Shown in pieces: positions 26,916-37,673 of a stretch of DNA of 64,000 nt (its first letter is position 1; each line of letters opens with the position of its first letter). The position numbers and the translations under genes are program-made. Under the pieces are notes generated by a model, which was not told the DNA's origin, did no database searches, and saw nothing but the letters and a program-made list of their open reading frames with translations. Location: the NCBI GenBank assembly GCA_015058205.1, contig SVCS01000001.1, positions 3,577-67,576 on the forward strand, in the 5' to 3' direction. Source of the stretch: Clostridiales bacterium (GTDB taxonomy: Bacteria; Bacillota; Clostridia; Peptostreptococcales; Anaerovoracaceae).

Positions 26916-28007
26916 ATGTATATCAAAGACATAGAACTTTATAATTTCAGAAATTACAAAGAACAAAAAGTATCCTTCAGCAAAGGCGTGAATATTTTCA
27001 TTGGCAAAAACGCCCAGGGAAAAACAAATCTGCTGGAGGGTATTTATTTAAATGCCTTTGGAAAATCTTTTAAAAGTGTAAAAGATAAAGAACTCATCAA
27101 GTTTGGAGAAGAATACTGCAGAATCAAATCTACAGCAGAAGATGACGAAGGTGAAAAAACAACAGAAATCGTCATAAAAAAAGATGGAAAAAAAGGTATC
27201 AAAAGAGACGGAATTAAAGTAAGAAGAACTTCTGAACTTCTTGATAGAATCTATATCATTATTTTTTCACCGGAAGATCTGAAAATCGTAAAAGATGAAC
27301 CGGAAAAAAGAAGAAAATTCATCAACAGAGAGTTGTGTCAAATCAGGGCGGGTTATCTTTCTGATTTAAATGATTACAATAAGATACTGAAACAAAGAAA
27401 TATCTATCTGAAAGAAAAACAAATTGATACAGATCTTCTGGATATTTGGGACAGGCAGCTTGCCGCCAGCGGAACAAGAATCATCAGAAAGAGAAAGCAA
27501 TTCATAGAAAGAATCGATGAAATCAGCAGAAAGATTCACTTCGGTATTACCGGAGATAAAGAAAGACTTGCACTGCGATACGAATCGAATATTCCTGCTT
27601 CCGCGAATACAGAAGAAGATTTTTATGAAATTCTTGCGGCAACCAGAGAAGATGATATCAGAAACGGGACCACAAGCAGAGGACCGCACAGAGATGACTT
27701 CAGCATCAATGCTGATGCCATTGATCTTAGAAGATTCGGCTCTCAAGGTCAGCAGAGAACAGCAGCGCTATCACTGAAGCTGTCTGAAATAAAAATTATT
27801 GAAGAAGAAAAAGGTGAAAAACCGATCCTGCTTTTGGATGATGTTCTTTCAGAGTTGGATAACGAGCGGCAGATACTGCTGATACAGTCTCTGGGAGAAA
27901 ATCAGATGTTCATCACAACAACAGATATAATAGAAAGCGTTGCAGAAAATCTGCCAAAAGGAAAATATTTCAAAATAATGGATGGGCAGGTCGCTTCAGA
28001 AATATAA
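26916..28007 (+). CDS. recF: DNA repair and recombination ATPase RecF
   Basis: SMC-like ABC ATPase that helps load RecA at gaps. It has 363 residues with FIGKNAQGKTNLLEGIY (28-44, Walker A), the signature region SQGQQRTAALSLKL near 275 and LLLDDVLSELD near 305 (Walker B). It starts eight bases after dnaN without an obvious ribosome binding site, so coupling is likely. A terminator follows. Confidence 0.97.
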   Translation: MYIKDIELYNFRNYKEQKVSFSKGVNIFIGKNAQGKTNLLEGIYLNAFGKSFKSVKDKELIKFGEEYCRIKSTAEDDEGEKTTEIVIKKDGKKGIKRDGIKVRRTSELLDRIYIIIFSPEDLKIVKDEPEKRRKFINRELCQIRAGYLSDLNDYNKILKQRNIYLKEKQIDTDLLDIWDRQLAASGTRIIRKRKQFIERIDEISRKIHFGITGDKERLALRYESNIPASANTEEDFYEILAATREDDIRNGTTSRGPHRDDFSINADAIDLRRFGSQGQQRTAALSLKLSEIKIIEEEKGEKPILLLDDVLSELDNERQILLIQSLGENQMFITTTDIIESVAENLPKGKYFKIMDGQVASEI

Positions 28008-28024
28008 ATATAAAGCAAAAAATG

Positions 28025-28064
28025 CACGGTCTGGGAAGATTTTAATACCCAAGCCGTGTTTTTT
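28025..28064 (+). terminator. Terminator after recF
   Basis: Imperfect stem CACGG..TGGG/CCCA..CCGTG (28025-28058) followed by six T (28059-28064). It ends the dnaA-dnaN-recF unit. Confidence 0.8.
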
Positions 28065-28084
28065 ATTAAAATAAACACAAAATG

Positions 28085-28113
28085 TTGTAAAATGGGCGAT
28101 TTCATGCTACAAT
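28085..28113 (+). promoter_or_regulatory. gyrB promoter
   Basis: TTGTAA (28085-28090), 17 bases, TACAAT (28108-28113), 41 bases before the gyrB ATG. Confidence 0.65.
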
Positions 28114-28154
28114 ATAGTGTGTTTTGTGGCAATTTATAGTAAGGAGAAAATTGA

Positions 28155-30059
28155 ATGGCAAAAAACGATAAAATACAGCAATACGATGCCGAACAAATAC
28201 AGGTATTAGAAGGATTAGAGGCAGTAAGAAAAAGGCCCGGTATGTACATCGGAAGTACAGGTTCACCGGGATTGCACCATCTCGTTTATGAGATCGTGGA
28301 CAACAGTGTTGATGAAGCATTAGCCGGATTCTGCACAGAAATTAAAGTTACAATCAATAAAGATAACTCCATCACAGTGGAAGATGACGGAAGAGGAATG
28401 CCGGTAGATATGCATCCTAAGATGAAACTTCCTGCTGTAGAAGTTATCCACACCGTTCTTCACGCCGGCGGTAAATTCGGCGGCGGCGGATACAAAGTGT
28501 CCGGCGGACTCCACGGCGTAGGTGCATCAGTTGTAAATGCACTTTCCACCCGCATGGAAGTTGAAGTAAGAAGAAATGGCAAAGTCTACACACAGGCTTA
28601 CGAAAGAGGTAAGACTGTGACCCCACTTGAGGAACAAGGCAACACAAGAAAAACAGGATCGAAGACCACCTTTTGGCCGGACCCTGCGATTTTCGATGAT
28701 GTCGTTTACGATTATGATACGCTGTCCAGAAGATTCCGTGAGATGGCCTTCCTGAACAAGGGTGTCAAAATCAGTATCAAAGATGAGCGCTACAAGAATG
28801 AAGATGTTTTCTACTATGAAGGCGGAATCAAACAGTATGTAGAGTATCTCAATAGAACGAAAAACCTGGTTCATAAGGATATTATCTACTTTGAAGTCAG
28901 CGAAGAAAACAGAGAAGCGGAAGTAGCGATCCAGTATACGGACAGCTACAAGGAAAACGTTGCTTCTTATGCCAACAACATCAAGACCACAGAAGGCGGT
29001 TTCCACTTACAGGGATTCAGAGCAGCTCTGACCAGAACCATTAATGCATATGCAAGAAAGAGCAATATTCTCAAAGAAAAAGATGAGCCATTTGAAAGCG
29101 ATGATGTCAGAGAAGGTATCACCGCCATCGTATCCGTCAAACTGACAGAGCCGCAGTTTGAGGGTCAGACCAAGGCAAAGCTCGGAAACTCAGATATGAG
29201 AGGATTTGTAGAAAAAGCAACAGCAGATTATCTGTCCGCATTCCTCGAAGAGAATCCGAAACAGGCTAAACTCATCATGGAGAAATGCCTGGATGCAGCC
29301 AGAGCAAGAATGGCAGCACAAAAGGCAAAGAAATCCGTCAGAAAATCATTCCTGGAAGGCAATTCTATGCCAGGCAAACTGGCGGATTGTTCCGAGAAGA
29401 ATCCTGAGATTTCAGAAATCTTCCTGGTCGAGGGTGACTCGGCGGGCGGAAGCGCCAAGGACGGCAGAGATAGAAAACGTCAGGCGATATTGCCTTTGCG
29501 CGGTAAGATTCTGAATGTTGAGAAGGCAAGAATCGATAAGGTTCTCAGCTCCGAGGAAATCAAGAATATGATCACAGCCTTCGGCTGCGGAATCGGTCAG
29601 GAGTTCGATATTACGAAACTCAGATATCATAAGATCATCATCATGACCGATGCAGACGTAGACGGCGCTCATATCAGAACACTGCTGCTCACTTTCTTCT
29701 ATAGATATATGACGCCGCTCATCGAGAACGGTTATGTCTATGCGGCGCAGCCGCCGCTCTTCAGAGTCAAGAAGGGAAAGGAAATCTACTACACCTATTC
29801 GGATAGAGAACAGGAAGAGCTTCTGGAGAAACTCAAAGGCAGCAAATATGATATCCAGCGCTACAAGGGTCTTGGTGAAATGGATCCGGAACAGCTCTGG
29901 GATACAACCATGGATTACAGCAAGCGTACACTCATACAGATCACGGTAGATGACGCCAACGCGGCAGATGAAATGTTCACAACACTCATGGGCGATAAAG
30001 TTCCGCCGCGCAAGAAGTTCATTGAAGACCATGCTGTATATGCAACGATTGACGTGTAA
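28155..30059 (+). CDS. gyrB: DNA gyrase subunit B
   Basis: ATPase subunit of gyrase, which introduces negative supercoils ahead of the fork. It has 634 residues, the short Gram-positive length. It contains a GHKL ATPase with [14 protein letters not shown] near 44-57, DDGRGMPV near 77 and [14 protein letters not shown] near 118, a transducer, and a TOPRIM domain with [15 protein letters not shown] near 425. The C-terminal [12 protein letters not shown] segment and the end ATIDV are typical. It precedes gyrA by 19 bases. Confidence 0.98.
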   Translation: MAKNDKIQQYDAEQIQVLEGLEAVRKRPGMYIGSTGSPGLHHLVYEIVDNSVDEALAGFCTEIKVTINKDNSITVEDDGRGMPVDMHPKMKLPAVEVIHTVLHAGGKFGGGGYKVSGGLHGVGASVVNALSTRMEVEVRRNGKVYTQAYERGKTVTPLEEQGNTRKTGSKTTFWPDPAIFDDVVYDYDTLSRRFREMAFLNKGVKISIKDERYKNEDVFYYEGGIKQYVEYLNRTKNLVHKDIIYFEVSEENREAEVAIQYTDSYKENVASYANNIKTTEGGFHLQGFRAALTRTINAYARKSNILKEKDEPFESDDVREGITAIVSVKLTEPQFEGQTKAKLGNSDMRGFVEKATADYLSAFLEENPKQAKLIMEKCLDAARARMAAQKAKKSVRKSFLEGNSMPGKLADCSEKNPEISEIFLVEGDSAGGSAKDGRDRKRQAILPLRGKILNVEKARIDKVLSSEEIKNMITAFGCGIGQEFDITKLRYHKIIIMTDADVDGAHIRTLLLTFFYRYMTPLIENGYVYAAQPPLFRVKKGKEIYYTYSDREQEELLEKLKGSKYDIQRYKGLGEMDPEQLWDTTMDYSKRTLIQITVDDANAADEMFTTLMGDKVPPRKKFIEDHAVYATIDV

Positions 30060-30078
30060 GGAAAGGGGGACATCTTAA

Positions 30079-32670
30079 GTGACGAAGACAAGCTTACTGG
30101 AAGATCAGAGAATGATACAGCATGAGATCCACGATGAGATGAAGAACTCCTACATCGACTACGCCATGAGCGTCATCGTTGGAAGAGCGCTTCCGGACGT
30201 CAGAGACGGACTCAAACCTGTACACAGAAGAATTCTGTTCGGAATGAACGGTCTGGGCATTACCCCGGACAAACCACATAGAAAATCCGCCCGTATCGTA
30301 GGCGATGTTATGGGTAAATACCACCCGCATGGAGACAGTTCTATCTATGAAGCAATGGTAAAACTGGCGCAGCCTTTTGCGACTAGATATCCGCTCATCG
30401 ACGGACATGGAAACTTCGGCTCCATCGACGGGGACGGCGCAGCAGCCATGCGTTATACGGAAGCGCGTATGACACCGTTCGCGCTGCAGATGATCCGTGA
30501 CATTGATAAGAACACAGTCGACATGATTCCAAACTTCGATGAAGAAGAACTGGAACCGGTCGTTCTTCCTTCACGCGTGCCGAACCTTCTGATCAACGGA
30601 AGCAACGGTATCGCCGTTGGTATGGCAACCTCCATTCCGCCGCACAACCTGACAGAGACCATAGACGCCTGCGTCAAAATGATTGAATGCGGAATCGATG
30701 ATGAAGAATGCACCGTTGATGACCTTCTTAAGATCGTCAAGGGGCCGGACTTCCCGACAGGCGCTCAGATTATGGGCAAGAAGGGTTTTCAGGAAGCGTA
30801 CAGAACAGGGCAGGGCAAATGTGTTGTCAGATCCGTATGTGAAATAGAAGAAACAAGCCGCGGAAAATCCCAGATCATCGTCACCGAAATTCCGTATCAG
30901 GTCAACAAGGCCAGAATGCTGGAAAGAATCGGTGAAATGGTAAGGGACAAGAAGCTGGATGGTATATCGGCAATACGCGATGAGTCAAACAGACAGGGCA
31001 TCCGCATCGTCATCGAACTCAAAGCGTCAGCTCATCCGCAGGTCATGCTGAACAAACTGTACAAGCACACATCGCTGCAGGAAAACTACAGTATGATCAT
31101 GCTGGCCATCGTAGATGGCAGACCGAAGATCCTCAATCTCAAGCAGATCCTGGAAGAGTATCTGAAGCACCAGAAAGATGTGGTGACAAGAAGAACACAG
31201 TTCGACCTGGATAAAGCAGAGGCAAGGGCACACATCGTAGAAGGTCTGCGTATCGCCCTCGATAATATCGATGAAGTGATCAAGACCATCAGAGAAAGCT
31301 ACAACGACGCCAAAGAAAAACTCATGGATCGGTTCGGGCTTTCCGAGAAACAGGCGCAGGCCATCCTTGATATGAGGCTGGCTCGTCTGCAGGGACTGGA
31401 ACGTGAGAAGCTGGAAGAAGAATACAAAGAGCTCTGTGAAAGAATCGCATACTACAAGAGCCTTCTGGCAGATGAAAAACTTCTCATGGGCGTCATCAGA
31501 GATGAACTGCTCGAGATCAAGAAGAAGTGGGGAGATAAGAGAAGGACCAAGATTCTTGCCGCTGTCGATGAGATGGATGAAGAAGATTTCATCGAAGAGA
31601 AGCAGGTTGCGATTACACTGACCCACAGAGGATACCTGAAGAGAGTCGCAGCAGATACATACAAGACACAGAGAAGGGGAGGCAAAGGCATCACCGGACT
31701 TGTGACAAGAGATGATGATTTCGTCAGAGACCTTATTATGACATCATCCCACGACCACCTCATGTTCTTCACCAACATGGGCAAGGTTCACAAGATCAGG
31801 GCATACGACATTCCGGAAGCAAACAGAACTGCTAAAGGTACCAATGCAGCGAACTTCCTGAACCTGATGCAGAGAGAACGCATCTCCGCCATCATTCCAT
31901 TCAGAGATTTCAGCGATGACAAGTTCCTCATCTGTGTAACGAAGCATGGTACAATCAAGAAAACTGCGATTTCCGCGTTTGACACCAACCGCAAGAGCGG
32001 ACTCATCGCAATTTCTCTCAAGGACGGAGATGAGCTCGTTGAAATCAAGCAGACTTCCGGAACAGATAATGTGATCATTATCACCAAGAACGGCAAGTGC
32101 ATCTGCTTCAGTGAGAAGGACGTCAGACCGATGGGCAGAAATGCAGGCGGTGTCAGAGCGATCAACCTTGATGCAGATGATGAAGTCGTTGCAATGCAGC
32201 TTGTACAGCCGGAAGAAGAACTGCTTGTCGTAACAAGCAAAGGCTACGGCAAGAGAACACCGGTAGAGGAGTACAAGATTCAGGCAAGAGGCGGCAAGGG
32301 ACTTCTGACTTATGATAAGAACAAATTCAAGAAGACCGGTCACCTCATCGGCGCTATCGTTGTCGATGACAATGATGAAGTCATGCTGATCAACTCCAAG
32401 GGTACGATCATCAGAATTGCAGCCAAGGATATCTCACGTCTGGGACGCGCAACCCAGGGCGTCAAGATCATGAGAGTCGGAAGCGATATTGAAATTATCT
32501 CAATGTCCAAGGTGATCAACGAAGAGGAGAGAGCCCACCTGGCTGAGCAGGCGCAGAAGCAGAGAGAAAAGAAAAAAGCCGAGAAGAGAGCTGCGCAGGC
32601 ACAGGCGGAAAAAGAAAAAGAAAAAGCCAGAAAAGATGACGGAACGGAACAGACCGAATTCAATATATAA
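30079..32670 (+). CDS. gyrA: DNA gyrase subunit A
   Basis: Breakage-reunion subunit. It has 863 residues and a GTG start after a GGAAAGGGGGA box. The catalytic Tyr is in [10 protein letters not shown] near residue 125. The quinolone pocket reads [15 protein letters not shown], with the wild-type Ser and acidic residue, so no common resistance change is seen. The [10 protein letters not shown] GyrA-box near 532 marks a wrapping domain and confirms gyrase, not topoisomerase IV. The last 45 residues are a charged Lys/Glu/Ala tail. Confidence 0.98.
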   Translation: MTKTSLLEDQRMIQHEIHDEMKNSYIDYAMSVIVGRALPDVRDGLKPVHRRILFGMNGLGITPDKPHRKSARIVGDVMGKYHPHGDSSIYEAMVKLAQPFATRYPLIDGHGNFGSIDGDGAAAMRYTEARMTPFALQMIRDIDKNTVDMIPNFDEEELEPVVLPSRVPNLLINGSNGIAVGMATSIPPHNLTETIDACVKMIECGIDDEECTVDDLLKIVKGPDFPTGAQIMGKKGFQEAYRTGQGKCVVRSVCEIEETSRGKSQIIVTEIPYQVNKARMLERIGEMVRDKKLDGISAIRDESNRQGIRIVIELKASAHPQVMLNKLYKHTSLQENYSMIMLAIVDGRPKILNLKQILEEYLKHQKDVVTRRTQFDLDKAEARAHIVEGLRIALDNIDEVIKTIRESYNDAKEKLMDRFGLSEKQAQAILDMRLARLQGLEREKLEEEYKELCERIAYYKSLLADEKLLMGVIRDELLEIKKKWGDKRRTKILAAVDEMDEEDFIEEKQVAITLTHRGYLKRVAADTYKTQRRGGKGITGLVTRDDDFVRDLIMTSSHDHLMFFTNMGKVHKIRAYDIPEANRTAKGTNAANFLNLMQRERISAIIPFRDFSDDKFLICVTKHGTIKKTAISAFDTNRKSGLIAISLKDGDELVEIKQTSGTDNVIIITKNGKCICFSEKDVRPMGRNAGGVRAINLDADDEVVAMQLVQPEEELLVVTSKGYGKRTPVEEYKIQARGGKGLLTYDKNKFKKTGHLIGAIVVDDNDEVMLINSKGTIIRIAAKDISRLGRATQGVKIMRVGSDIEIISMSKVINEEERAHLAEQAQKQREKKKAEKRAAQAQAEKEKEKARKDDGTEQTEFNI

Positions 32671-32685
32671 GGAGAAAAACATCAG

Positions 32686-33669
32686 ATGAAGAGAGTATTT
32701 TCCGGCGTCCAGCCGACAGGAAACATTCATATCGGTAATTATCTCGGTGCGCTGAAGCAGTTTGTTGAACTGCAGGAAGACCACGATTGCATCTACTGCA
32801 TCGTTGATGAACACGCGATTACTGTACCGCAGGATCCAAAAGAACTCAGAGAGCATATTCTGGATGTAGCTGCACTGTACATGGCCATCGGAGTAGATCC
32901 TAAGAAGTCGATTATCTTCGTTCAGTCGCAGGTCAGTGAGCATGCTGAACTCGGCTGGGTTCTCTGCTGCAACAGCTACACAGGAGAACTTTCCAGAATG
33001 ACACAGTTCAAAGCGAAGAGCGGTGGAAACGAATCCGTAGGAACTGGACTTCTCACCTATCCGGTGCTCATGGCAGCAGACATCCTGCTCTACGATACTG
33101 ACGTTGTCCCGGTCGGAAATGACCAGAAACAGCATATTGAGCTCACCAGGGATATCGCAATCAGAGTGAACAATAAATATGGCAAGACCTTCGTTGTTCC
33201 TGAGGGAAGATTCATGAAGGAAGGCGCCCGCATCATGGCCCTGGACGATCCGGAGGCGAAGATGAGCAAGAGTGCAGAGAACATCCACTCGAGAATATCC
33301 CTCCTTGATGAAGACAGCAAAATTAAGAAATCCATCATGAGAGCAACGACAGACTCAGACGGTGAATTCAGATATGATCCTGTCAATAAACCAGGAGTCA
33401 GCAATCTGCTGAACATCTACAGTGCCTTCAGCGGCACATCCGTGGAAGAGATTTTGGCAGGACAGAGCTGGAGAGGGTACGGCGATCTGAAAAAAGAGCT
33501 GGTCGCAGTTACTCAGGAAGCCCTTGCTCCAATCAGAAAGAATTTTGAAGAAATCCGCCACTCCGATGAGCTGATCAGAGTGCTCAATGACGGAGCGGAG
33601 AGGGCATCCGCCATTGCAGAGCCTGTCATGAAGAGAGTAAGAGATAAGTTCGGACTAGGTCTGGGCTGA
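32686..33669 (+). CDS. trpS: Tryptophanyl-tRNA synthetase TrpS
   Basis: Class I synthetase charging tRNA-Trp. It has 327 residues. The HIGH-like motif is in GNIHIGNYLGALKQF near 13-27 and the KMSKS motif is KMSKSAENIHS near 193. It starts 15 bases after gyrA with a GGAG box, so it is probably cotranscribed with gyrBA. Confidence 0.97.
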   Translation: MKRVFSGVQPTGNIHIGNYLGALKQFVELQEDHDCIYCIVDEHAITVPQDPKELREHILDVAALYMAIGVDPKKSIIFVQSQVSEHAELGWVLCCNSYTGELSRMTQFKAKSGGNESVGTGLLTYPVLMAADILLYDTDVVPVGNDQKQHIELTRDIAIRVNNKYGKTFVVPEGRFMKEGARIMALDDPEAKMSKSAENIHSRISLLDEDSKIKKSIMRATTDSDGEFRYDPVNKPGVSNLLNIYSAFSGTSVEEILAGQSWRGYGDLKKELVAVTQEALAPIRKNFEEIRHSDELIRVLNDGAERASAIAEPVMKRVRDKFGLGLG

Positions 33670-33675
33670 TAGTGT

Positions 33676-34878
33676 ATGATAAACAAAAATGAAGTTCTCG
33701 TTCCCCAGCCTAGACTGGGGACAACACTTTATATTACAACGTTAATCATTATGATGACTGTCCAGTGGATGACACTGGACATGTATCTTCCTGCGCTTCC
33801 GGTGCTCAAAGTCGAATTTGGGGCATCGGAGGCTCTTCTTAATATTAGCCTGAACAGCGATCTATTTGCCTGCGCCATTGGAACGCTGATCGGGGGAACG
33901 ATCAGCGACAAATACGGGCGCAATCCTATCATGATTATCGGGTTGCTGCTGGCGGGATTGCCTCTTCTGGTTGCAGCCTTCGCGCAGGGGGTCTGGCTAC
34001 TGACCTTCATGAGAGGGCTGTCCGGCCTTGGCGGCGGATTTGCGCTGACCGTCGCATCTGCCATCGTAAGAGACAGTTTCAAAGGCAGAACGTTCCAGAC
34101 AGTCACAACCCTCACGCAGGCGGCAGCGGTCATAGGACCGTTGTTTGCTCCGGCCATCGGTGCGTTCATGATAGAGTTTCTTTCATGGAGATGGATCTTC
34201 CTCGTTGAAGGAGGAGCGATCCTAATTACGTTGATACCATTCCTGATCAGTGAAGAAACATGGCCGGAGGAAAAGAGAAAAGTCAATAATGTTCTGCAGG
34301 CAACGCTGCAGGCGTTCGGCATCATCAGAAATCGGAAACTCCTCGCTTTCATTGGAGCAGCAATGCTGATTACGGTACCATTGTGGGGCTATATTGGAGT
34401 ATGCTCTTATGTATACTATGATTTCTTTGGGGTGAGCAATCTGGAATATGCTGTGCTGTATGCCATCGGTTCACTGGTTTCTTTTACAGCACCATTCATG
34501 TATATGTTTCTCTCCAGGATTACAGACGCGAAAAAAACCGCAGCTACGGCAATGGTCATGCTCGCTGCTGCGGCTGTATTGTTCGGAACTGTCGGGCCGA
34601 AGGCCCCGATTCTGTTTCTGATTGCGATGATCCCGGTCTTTCTGGCAGAGGGAATCATCAGGACCCTCGGTACAGTGGAAGTGCTGAACCGGTATCATGA
34701 TGAGGCTGGCTCTGCCAGCGCCGTATTCGGATTTGCCATGCTGATTATCAGCGTGCCTGCAACAGCTGTTGCGACAATCGGCTGGGGATCCTTTATCATC
34801 GGCCTCACAGTAATCACAGGAGGATGCACGTTTGCGGCAGCGCTCCTGTGGATCTACGGACGAAAATTCTTAGACTGA
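33676..34878 (+). CDS. MFS drug-efflux transporter (Bcr/CflA-like)
   Basis: Proton-driven exporter of the drug:H+ antiporter-1 type. It has 400 residues and about 12 membrane segments. The first helix has the TLDMYLPALP signature, and GGTISDKYGRNPIMIIGL (near 73-90) is motif A. The substrate cannot be told. It follows trpS by six bases. Its last nine bases overlap the end of plsC on the other strand, so there is no room for a terminator in between. Confidence 0.85.
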   Translation: MINKNEVLVPQPRLGTTLYITTLIIMMTVQWMTLDMYLPALPVLKVEFGASEALLNISLNSDLFACAIGTLIGGTISDKYGRNPIMIIGLLLAGLPLLVAAFAQGVWLLTFMRGLSGLGGGFALTVASAIVRDSFKGRTFQTVTTLTQAAAVIGPLFAPAIGAFMIEFLSWRWIFLVEGGAILITLIPFLISEETWPEEKRKVNNVLQATLQAFGIIRNRKLLAFIGAAMLITVPLWGYIGVCSYVYYDFFGVSNLEYAVLYAIGSLVSFTAPFMYMFLSRITDAKKTAATAMVMLAAAAVLFGTVGPKAPILFLIAMIPVFLAEGIIRTLGTVEVLNRYHDEAGSASAVFGFAMLIISVPATAVATIGWGSFIIGLTVITGGCTFAAALLWIYGRKFLD

Positions 34879-35622
34879 TTCTGACTGCAGCGCATGCAGT
34901 TCTTCAACACCGGTTCGGATTGTAGTTTCAATCTGATCGATAAGTTCCTTTTCTTCTTTGCGGGAGATTCCTGCTGTCGGGATAGCAGGGTATATTTTCA
35001 CATCTACACGGGCGGGACTTACAACGCCTGTCTCCTCAAACATATGATAGGTTCCGTTCAGCGCAACCGGGATGATTGGCACACCGGGTTTGGTAGCGAG
35101 TTTGAACGCGCCTTTCATGAATGGGCCGACGGTAGGGCCTTTGCTCCTTGTCCCCTCCGGGCAGATCGCGAGGGAAAACCCTTCATTGATATATTCAATT
35201 CCCTTGTTGATTGCCTTGAGAGAATCACGCGGGTCGTCACCTCCGATGAAAACACTGCGGATGCGAGGCATCCACTGACCAAGAATCGGAGCTTTCGCCA
35301 GATACTGTTTGGCAATGAAACCGAACTGGAACTTCCGGAACACGGCAAACATGACAGGAATGTCCGCATAGCTCTGGTGATTGAGCATGATTACAACAGG
35401 TCCATTCTCCGGAATATTCCCTTCTCCGTAGACATGAAGATCACAACCGAACTGTTCCATGATCTTAGGACCGAAGGTAGAAGTTGCTTCGAGAATCAGA
35501 CGGCGCTCTTCTTCCTTGTCCCCTGATGCCTTTGCATTGTCTATCAACGATTTATATTTGTTATAGCGAACCACATCCACCAGCACTTTCGACGCTGCGG
35601 GGATATTTCTAATTATTTTCAT
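34870..35622 (-). CDS. plsC: 1-acyl-sn-glycerol-3-phosphate acyltransferase PlsC
   Basis: Membrane-associated acyltransferase making phosphatidic acid. It has 250 residues. The catalytic HX4D motif is NHQSYADIPV near 79-88 and the substrate-binding CPEGTRSKG is near 155. It is the last gene of a three-gene minus-strand group that runs against the flanking plus-strand genes and against replication direction. Confidence 0.92.
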   Translation of the reverse strand: MKIIRNIPAASKVLVDVVRYNKYKSLIDNAKASGDKEEERRLILEATSTFGPKIMEQFGCDLHVYGEGNIPENGPVVIMLNHQSYADIPVMFAVFRKFQFGFIAKQYLAKAPILGQWMPRIRSVFIGGDDPRDSLKAINKGIEYINEGFSLAICPEGTRSKGPTVGPFMKGAFKLATKPGVPIIPVALNGTYHMFEETGVVSPARVDVKIYPAIPTAGISRKEEKELIDQIETTIRTGVEELHALQSESV

Positions 35623-35633
35623 ATGGGTTCTCC

Positions 35634-36182
35634 TTAGAATTTCACGTCTCCCGGACCGCGGTCGAAGAACACGCTCTTGGAGGCAACCGAAAGCGGGATG
35701 CCGTAGCAGACCTTAACTTCCTCACCGAAAATGCCCATGCGGGCAGCGCCTTTGCCGGCGGAGAAAAGGACGCGGTTGTCCATTCTGTTGTCTGCCGCCA
35801 GTGATACGGCAGAGCCGACCGCGATACCCAGATCGGTAACATTAAATGCGCAGACAGCACCTGCTTTGCGGGCAGCACCGCAGTTCTTGAAACCGCAGAG
35901 TCCGCAGTGCGTCAGTTTGAGTGGAGCGTTCTCTGCCCAGAGCAGTACAACACATACACTGTTGTCCACATTGCCTGCATCACGGGCGTAGAAATCTTCC
36001 CCTGTTTCATCAGCGATATCGCGCATGTGCGCAGCCAAAATGTCTTTGTCCTCTCCTGTCAGGAGAACGCCTTTCACATCATCGACGCCATTGCCCTTTG
36101 GGGCGGTAACTGCAGCGGCGATCATAGCCTGTCCTGTTCTGATGGCAGCTTCCGTTGAAGCCGCGATTCTGTCCTGTATCAT
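35634..36182 (-). CDS. DUF2148 ferredoxin-like protein
   Basis: 182 residues. The Cys cluster CGLCGFKNCGAARKAGAVCAF (near 108-128) is typical of DUF2148, a family with a predicted Fe-S site and no firm function. An AAVTAPKGNGVDDV segment near 24-37 resembles a flavin-reductase-type loop. The start overlaps the end of the upstream shikimate-kinase-like gene by four bases, so the two are coupled. Confidence 0.8.
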   Translation of the reverse strand: MIQDRIAASTEAAIRTGQAMIAAAVTAPKGNGVDDVKGVLLTGEDKDILAAHMRDIADETGEDFYARDAGNVDNSVCVVLLWAENAPLKLTHCGLCGFKNCGAARKAGAVCAFNVTDLGIAVGSAVSLAADNRMDNRVLFSAGKGAARMGIFGEEVKVCYGIPLSVASKSVFFDRGPGDVKF

Positions 36183-36643
36183 TTTACAACTCCTTCAAAT
36201 AACAAACGCTGTCTTCTGATCAGATCAGCGAAAGCTTTTCGTTTTTCCTCCTCTGTGCCGAAACTCATAAATGCATGATAAGAATCCCGGCAGGAGGATG
36301 CGTTTTCCCACAGCTCCTCTTCACTTAAGTCCGCACCGGCAATCACCAGTTCGTTTTCGCAGATGATGCTGCGTGAATCATCGTCATAGAGTACACCGTC
36401 GCCGCAGGCGATAACGCAGGGCTGGCCTTTCTCAGCCAGTTCCTGCAGGAGTTCGAACTCAGCGTTCCGGTATCCGTGTTCACCGTTCATCATAACAAGA
36501 CGGCGGATGCTGCGGCCGTCACGTTGTTCGATTTCCTTATCAAGCTCCACGAGAGGAAGTTCACGTTCGCGGGAAAGCTCATTTGCTTTTTCTAAGACAG
36601 GTGCTCCAAAGCAGCCTGTTACTACAATCAGATTTGCGTTCAT
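36179..36643 (-). CDS. Degenerate shikimate-kinase-like protein
   Basis: 154 residues with the layout of shikimate kinase: a P-loop position at VVTGCFGAPVLEKAN (residues 8-22), then LVELDKEIEQRDGRSIRRLVMMNGEHGYRNAEFELL (31-66), which parallels the family's D..IE...G.SI...F...GE..FR..E segment, and VIACGDGVL (77-85) for VIATGGG. The P-loop has lost the GK[S/T], and the C-terminal lid Arg region is weak. ATP-dependent shikimate phosphorylation is therefore doubtful. Function is unknown. It is the first gene of the minus-strand trio. Confidence 0.6.
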   Translation of the reverse strand: MNANLIVVTGCFGAPVLEKANELSRERELPLVELDKEIEQRDGRSIRRLVMMNGEHGYRNAEFELLQELAEKGQPCVIACGDGVLYDDDSRSIICENELVIAGADLSEEELWENASSCRDSYHAFMSFGTEEEKRKAFADLIRRQRLLFEGVVK

Positions 36644-36725
36644 CTTGTTTCCTTGTTAATATATATACTATACTGATTATACATCATTTGAAGAGAAAAA
36701 ATAACCAGAAGGGAACAGACATATC

Positions 36726-37646
36726 ATGAAAAAACCAACATTGATCATAATGGCTGCAGGCATGGGATCCAGATACGGCGGCCTGAAGCAAGTGGATAAA
36801 ATTACGGAAGCAGGCGAAATCATACTGGACTTTTCTCTGTATGATGCCATGATGGCAGGTTTCGACAAGGCCATTTTCGTCATCAGAAAGGAACACAGAG
36901 ACATCTTCAAAGAGCTGGTCGACGAGAGAGCCGGCCGGTTCATGGAGGTCGAGTATGCATATCAGGACCTCAATGATATTCCTGAGGGATATGAAGTGCC
37001 GGAAGGCAGAGAGAAACCATGGGGGACGTCCCATGCGATTCTCGCATGCAGAGATCTCATCGATGGACCATTCGCAGTCATCAATGCAGATGACTACTAT
37101 GGCCCGGGCGGATTTGTAAGTGTCTATGAATATCTTTCAGAGCATGAGGATACGGATCAGCTCCAGTTCTGCATGGCCGGATACATTCTTTCGAATACCA
37201 TCACCGAAAACGGGCATGTTGCCAGAGGTGTCTGCGAGATGGATGAAGACGGATATCTGAAAGAGATCACGGAACGGACCAAGATTCAGAGACAGCCGGA
37301 AGGCATCTGTTACACAGAAGATGACGGCGCAAGCTGGCACGTCCTGAAAGACGACACACTTGTCTCCATGAACTTCTGGGGATTTACAGAGAGCATGATT
37401 GCGGAGCTCAAGGCAGGTATCAATGAGTTCTTCGAAGAGGAAGTGCCGAAGAATCCTATGAAGAGTGAATACCTTCTGCCGCGCACAGTAGACAAGCTGA
37501 TCAAAAGCGGGAAAGCCCGCGTGAAAGTGCTTCCATGCCACGATAAGTGGTGCGGCGTTACCTATAAGGAAGACTGGCAGACGGTACACGATGAACTCCA
37601 GTCAAAGAAGGATAAGGGCGAATATCCGGAGAAGCTCTGGAAGTAA
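36726..37646 (+). CDS. Sugar-phosphate nucleotidyltransferase-like protein
   Basis: 306 residues, with an N-terminal NTP-transferase Rossmann fold: LIIMAAGMGSRYGGLKQ (6-22) is the nucleotide-binding G-x-G-x-R-x-G-G loop and VINADDYYGP near 118 holds the metal-binding Asp pair. The substrate sugar cannot be told, and it could act on a choline- or alditol-type precursor, as several relatives do. A divergent A/T-rich promoter region of 82 bases separates it from the minus-strand trio. Confidence 0.78.
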   Translation: MKKPTLIIMAAGMGSRYGGLKQVDKITEAGEIILDFSLYDAMMAGFDKAIFVIRKEHRDIFKELVDERAGRFMEVEYAYQDLNDIPEGYEVPEGREKPWGTSHAILACRDLIDGPFAVINADDYYGPGGFVSVYEYLSEHEDTDQLQFCMAGYILSNTITENGHVARGVCEMDEDGYLKEITERTKIQRQPEGICYTEDDGASWHVLKDDTLVSMNFWGFTESMIAELKAGINEFFEEEVPKNPMKSEYLLPRTVDKLIKSGKARVKVLPCHDKWCGVTYKEDWQTVHDELQSKKDKGEYPEKLWK

Positions 37647-37673
37647 CGTCCCAAGAAACGACGGCAAGTAATT

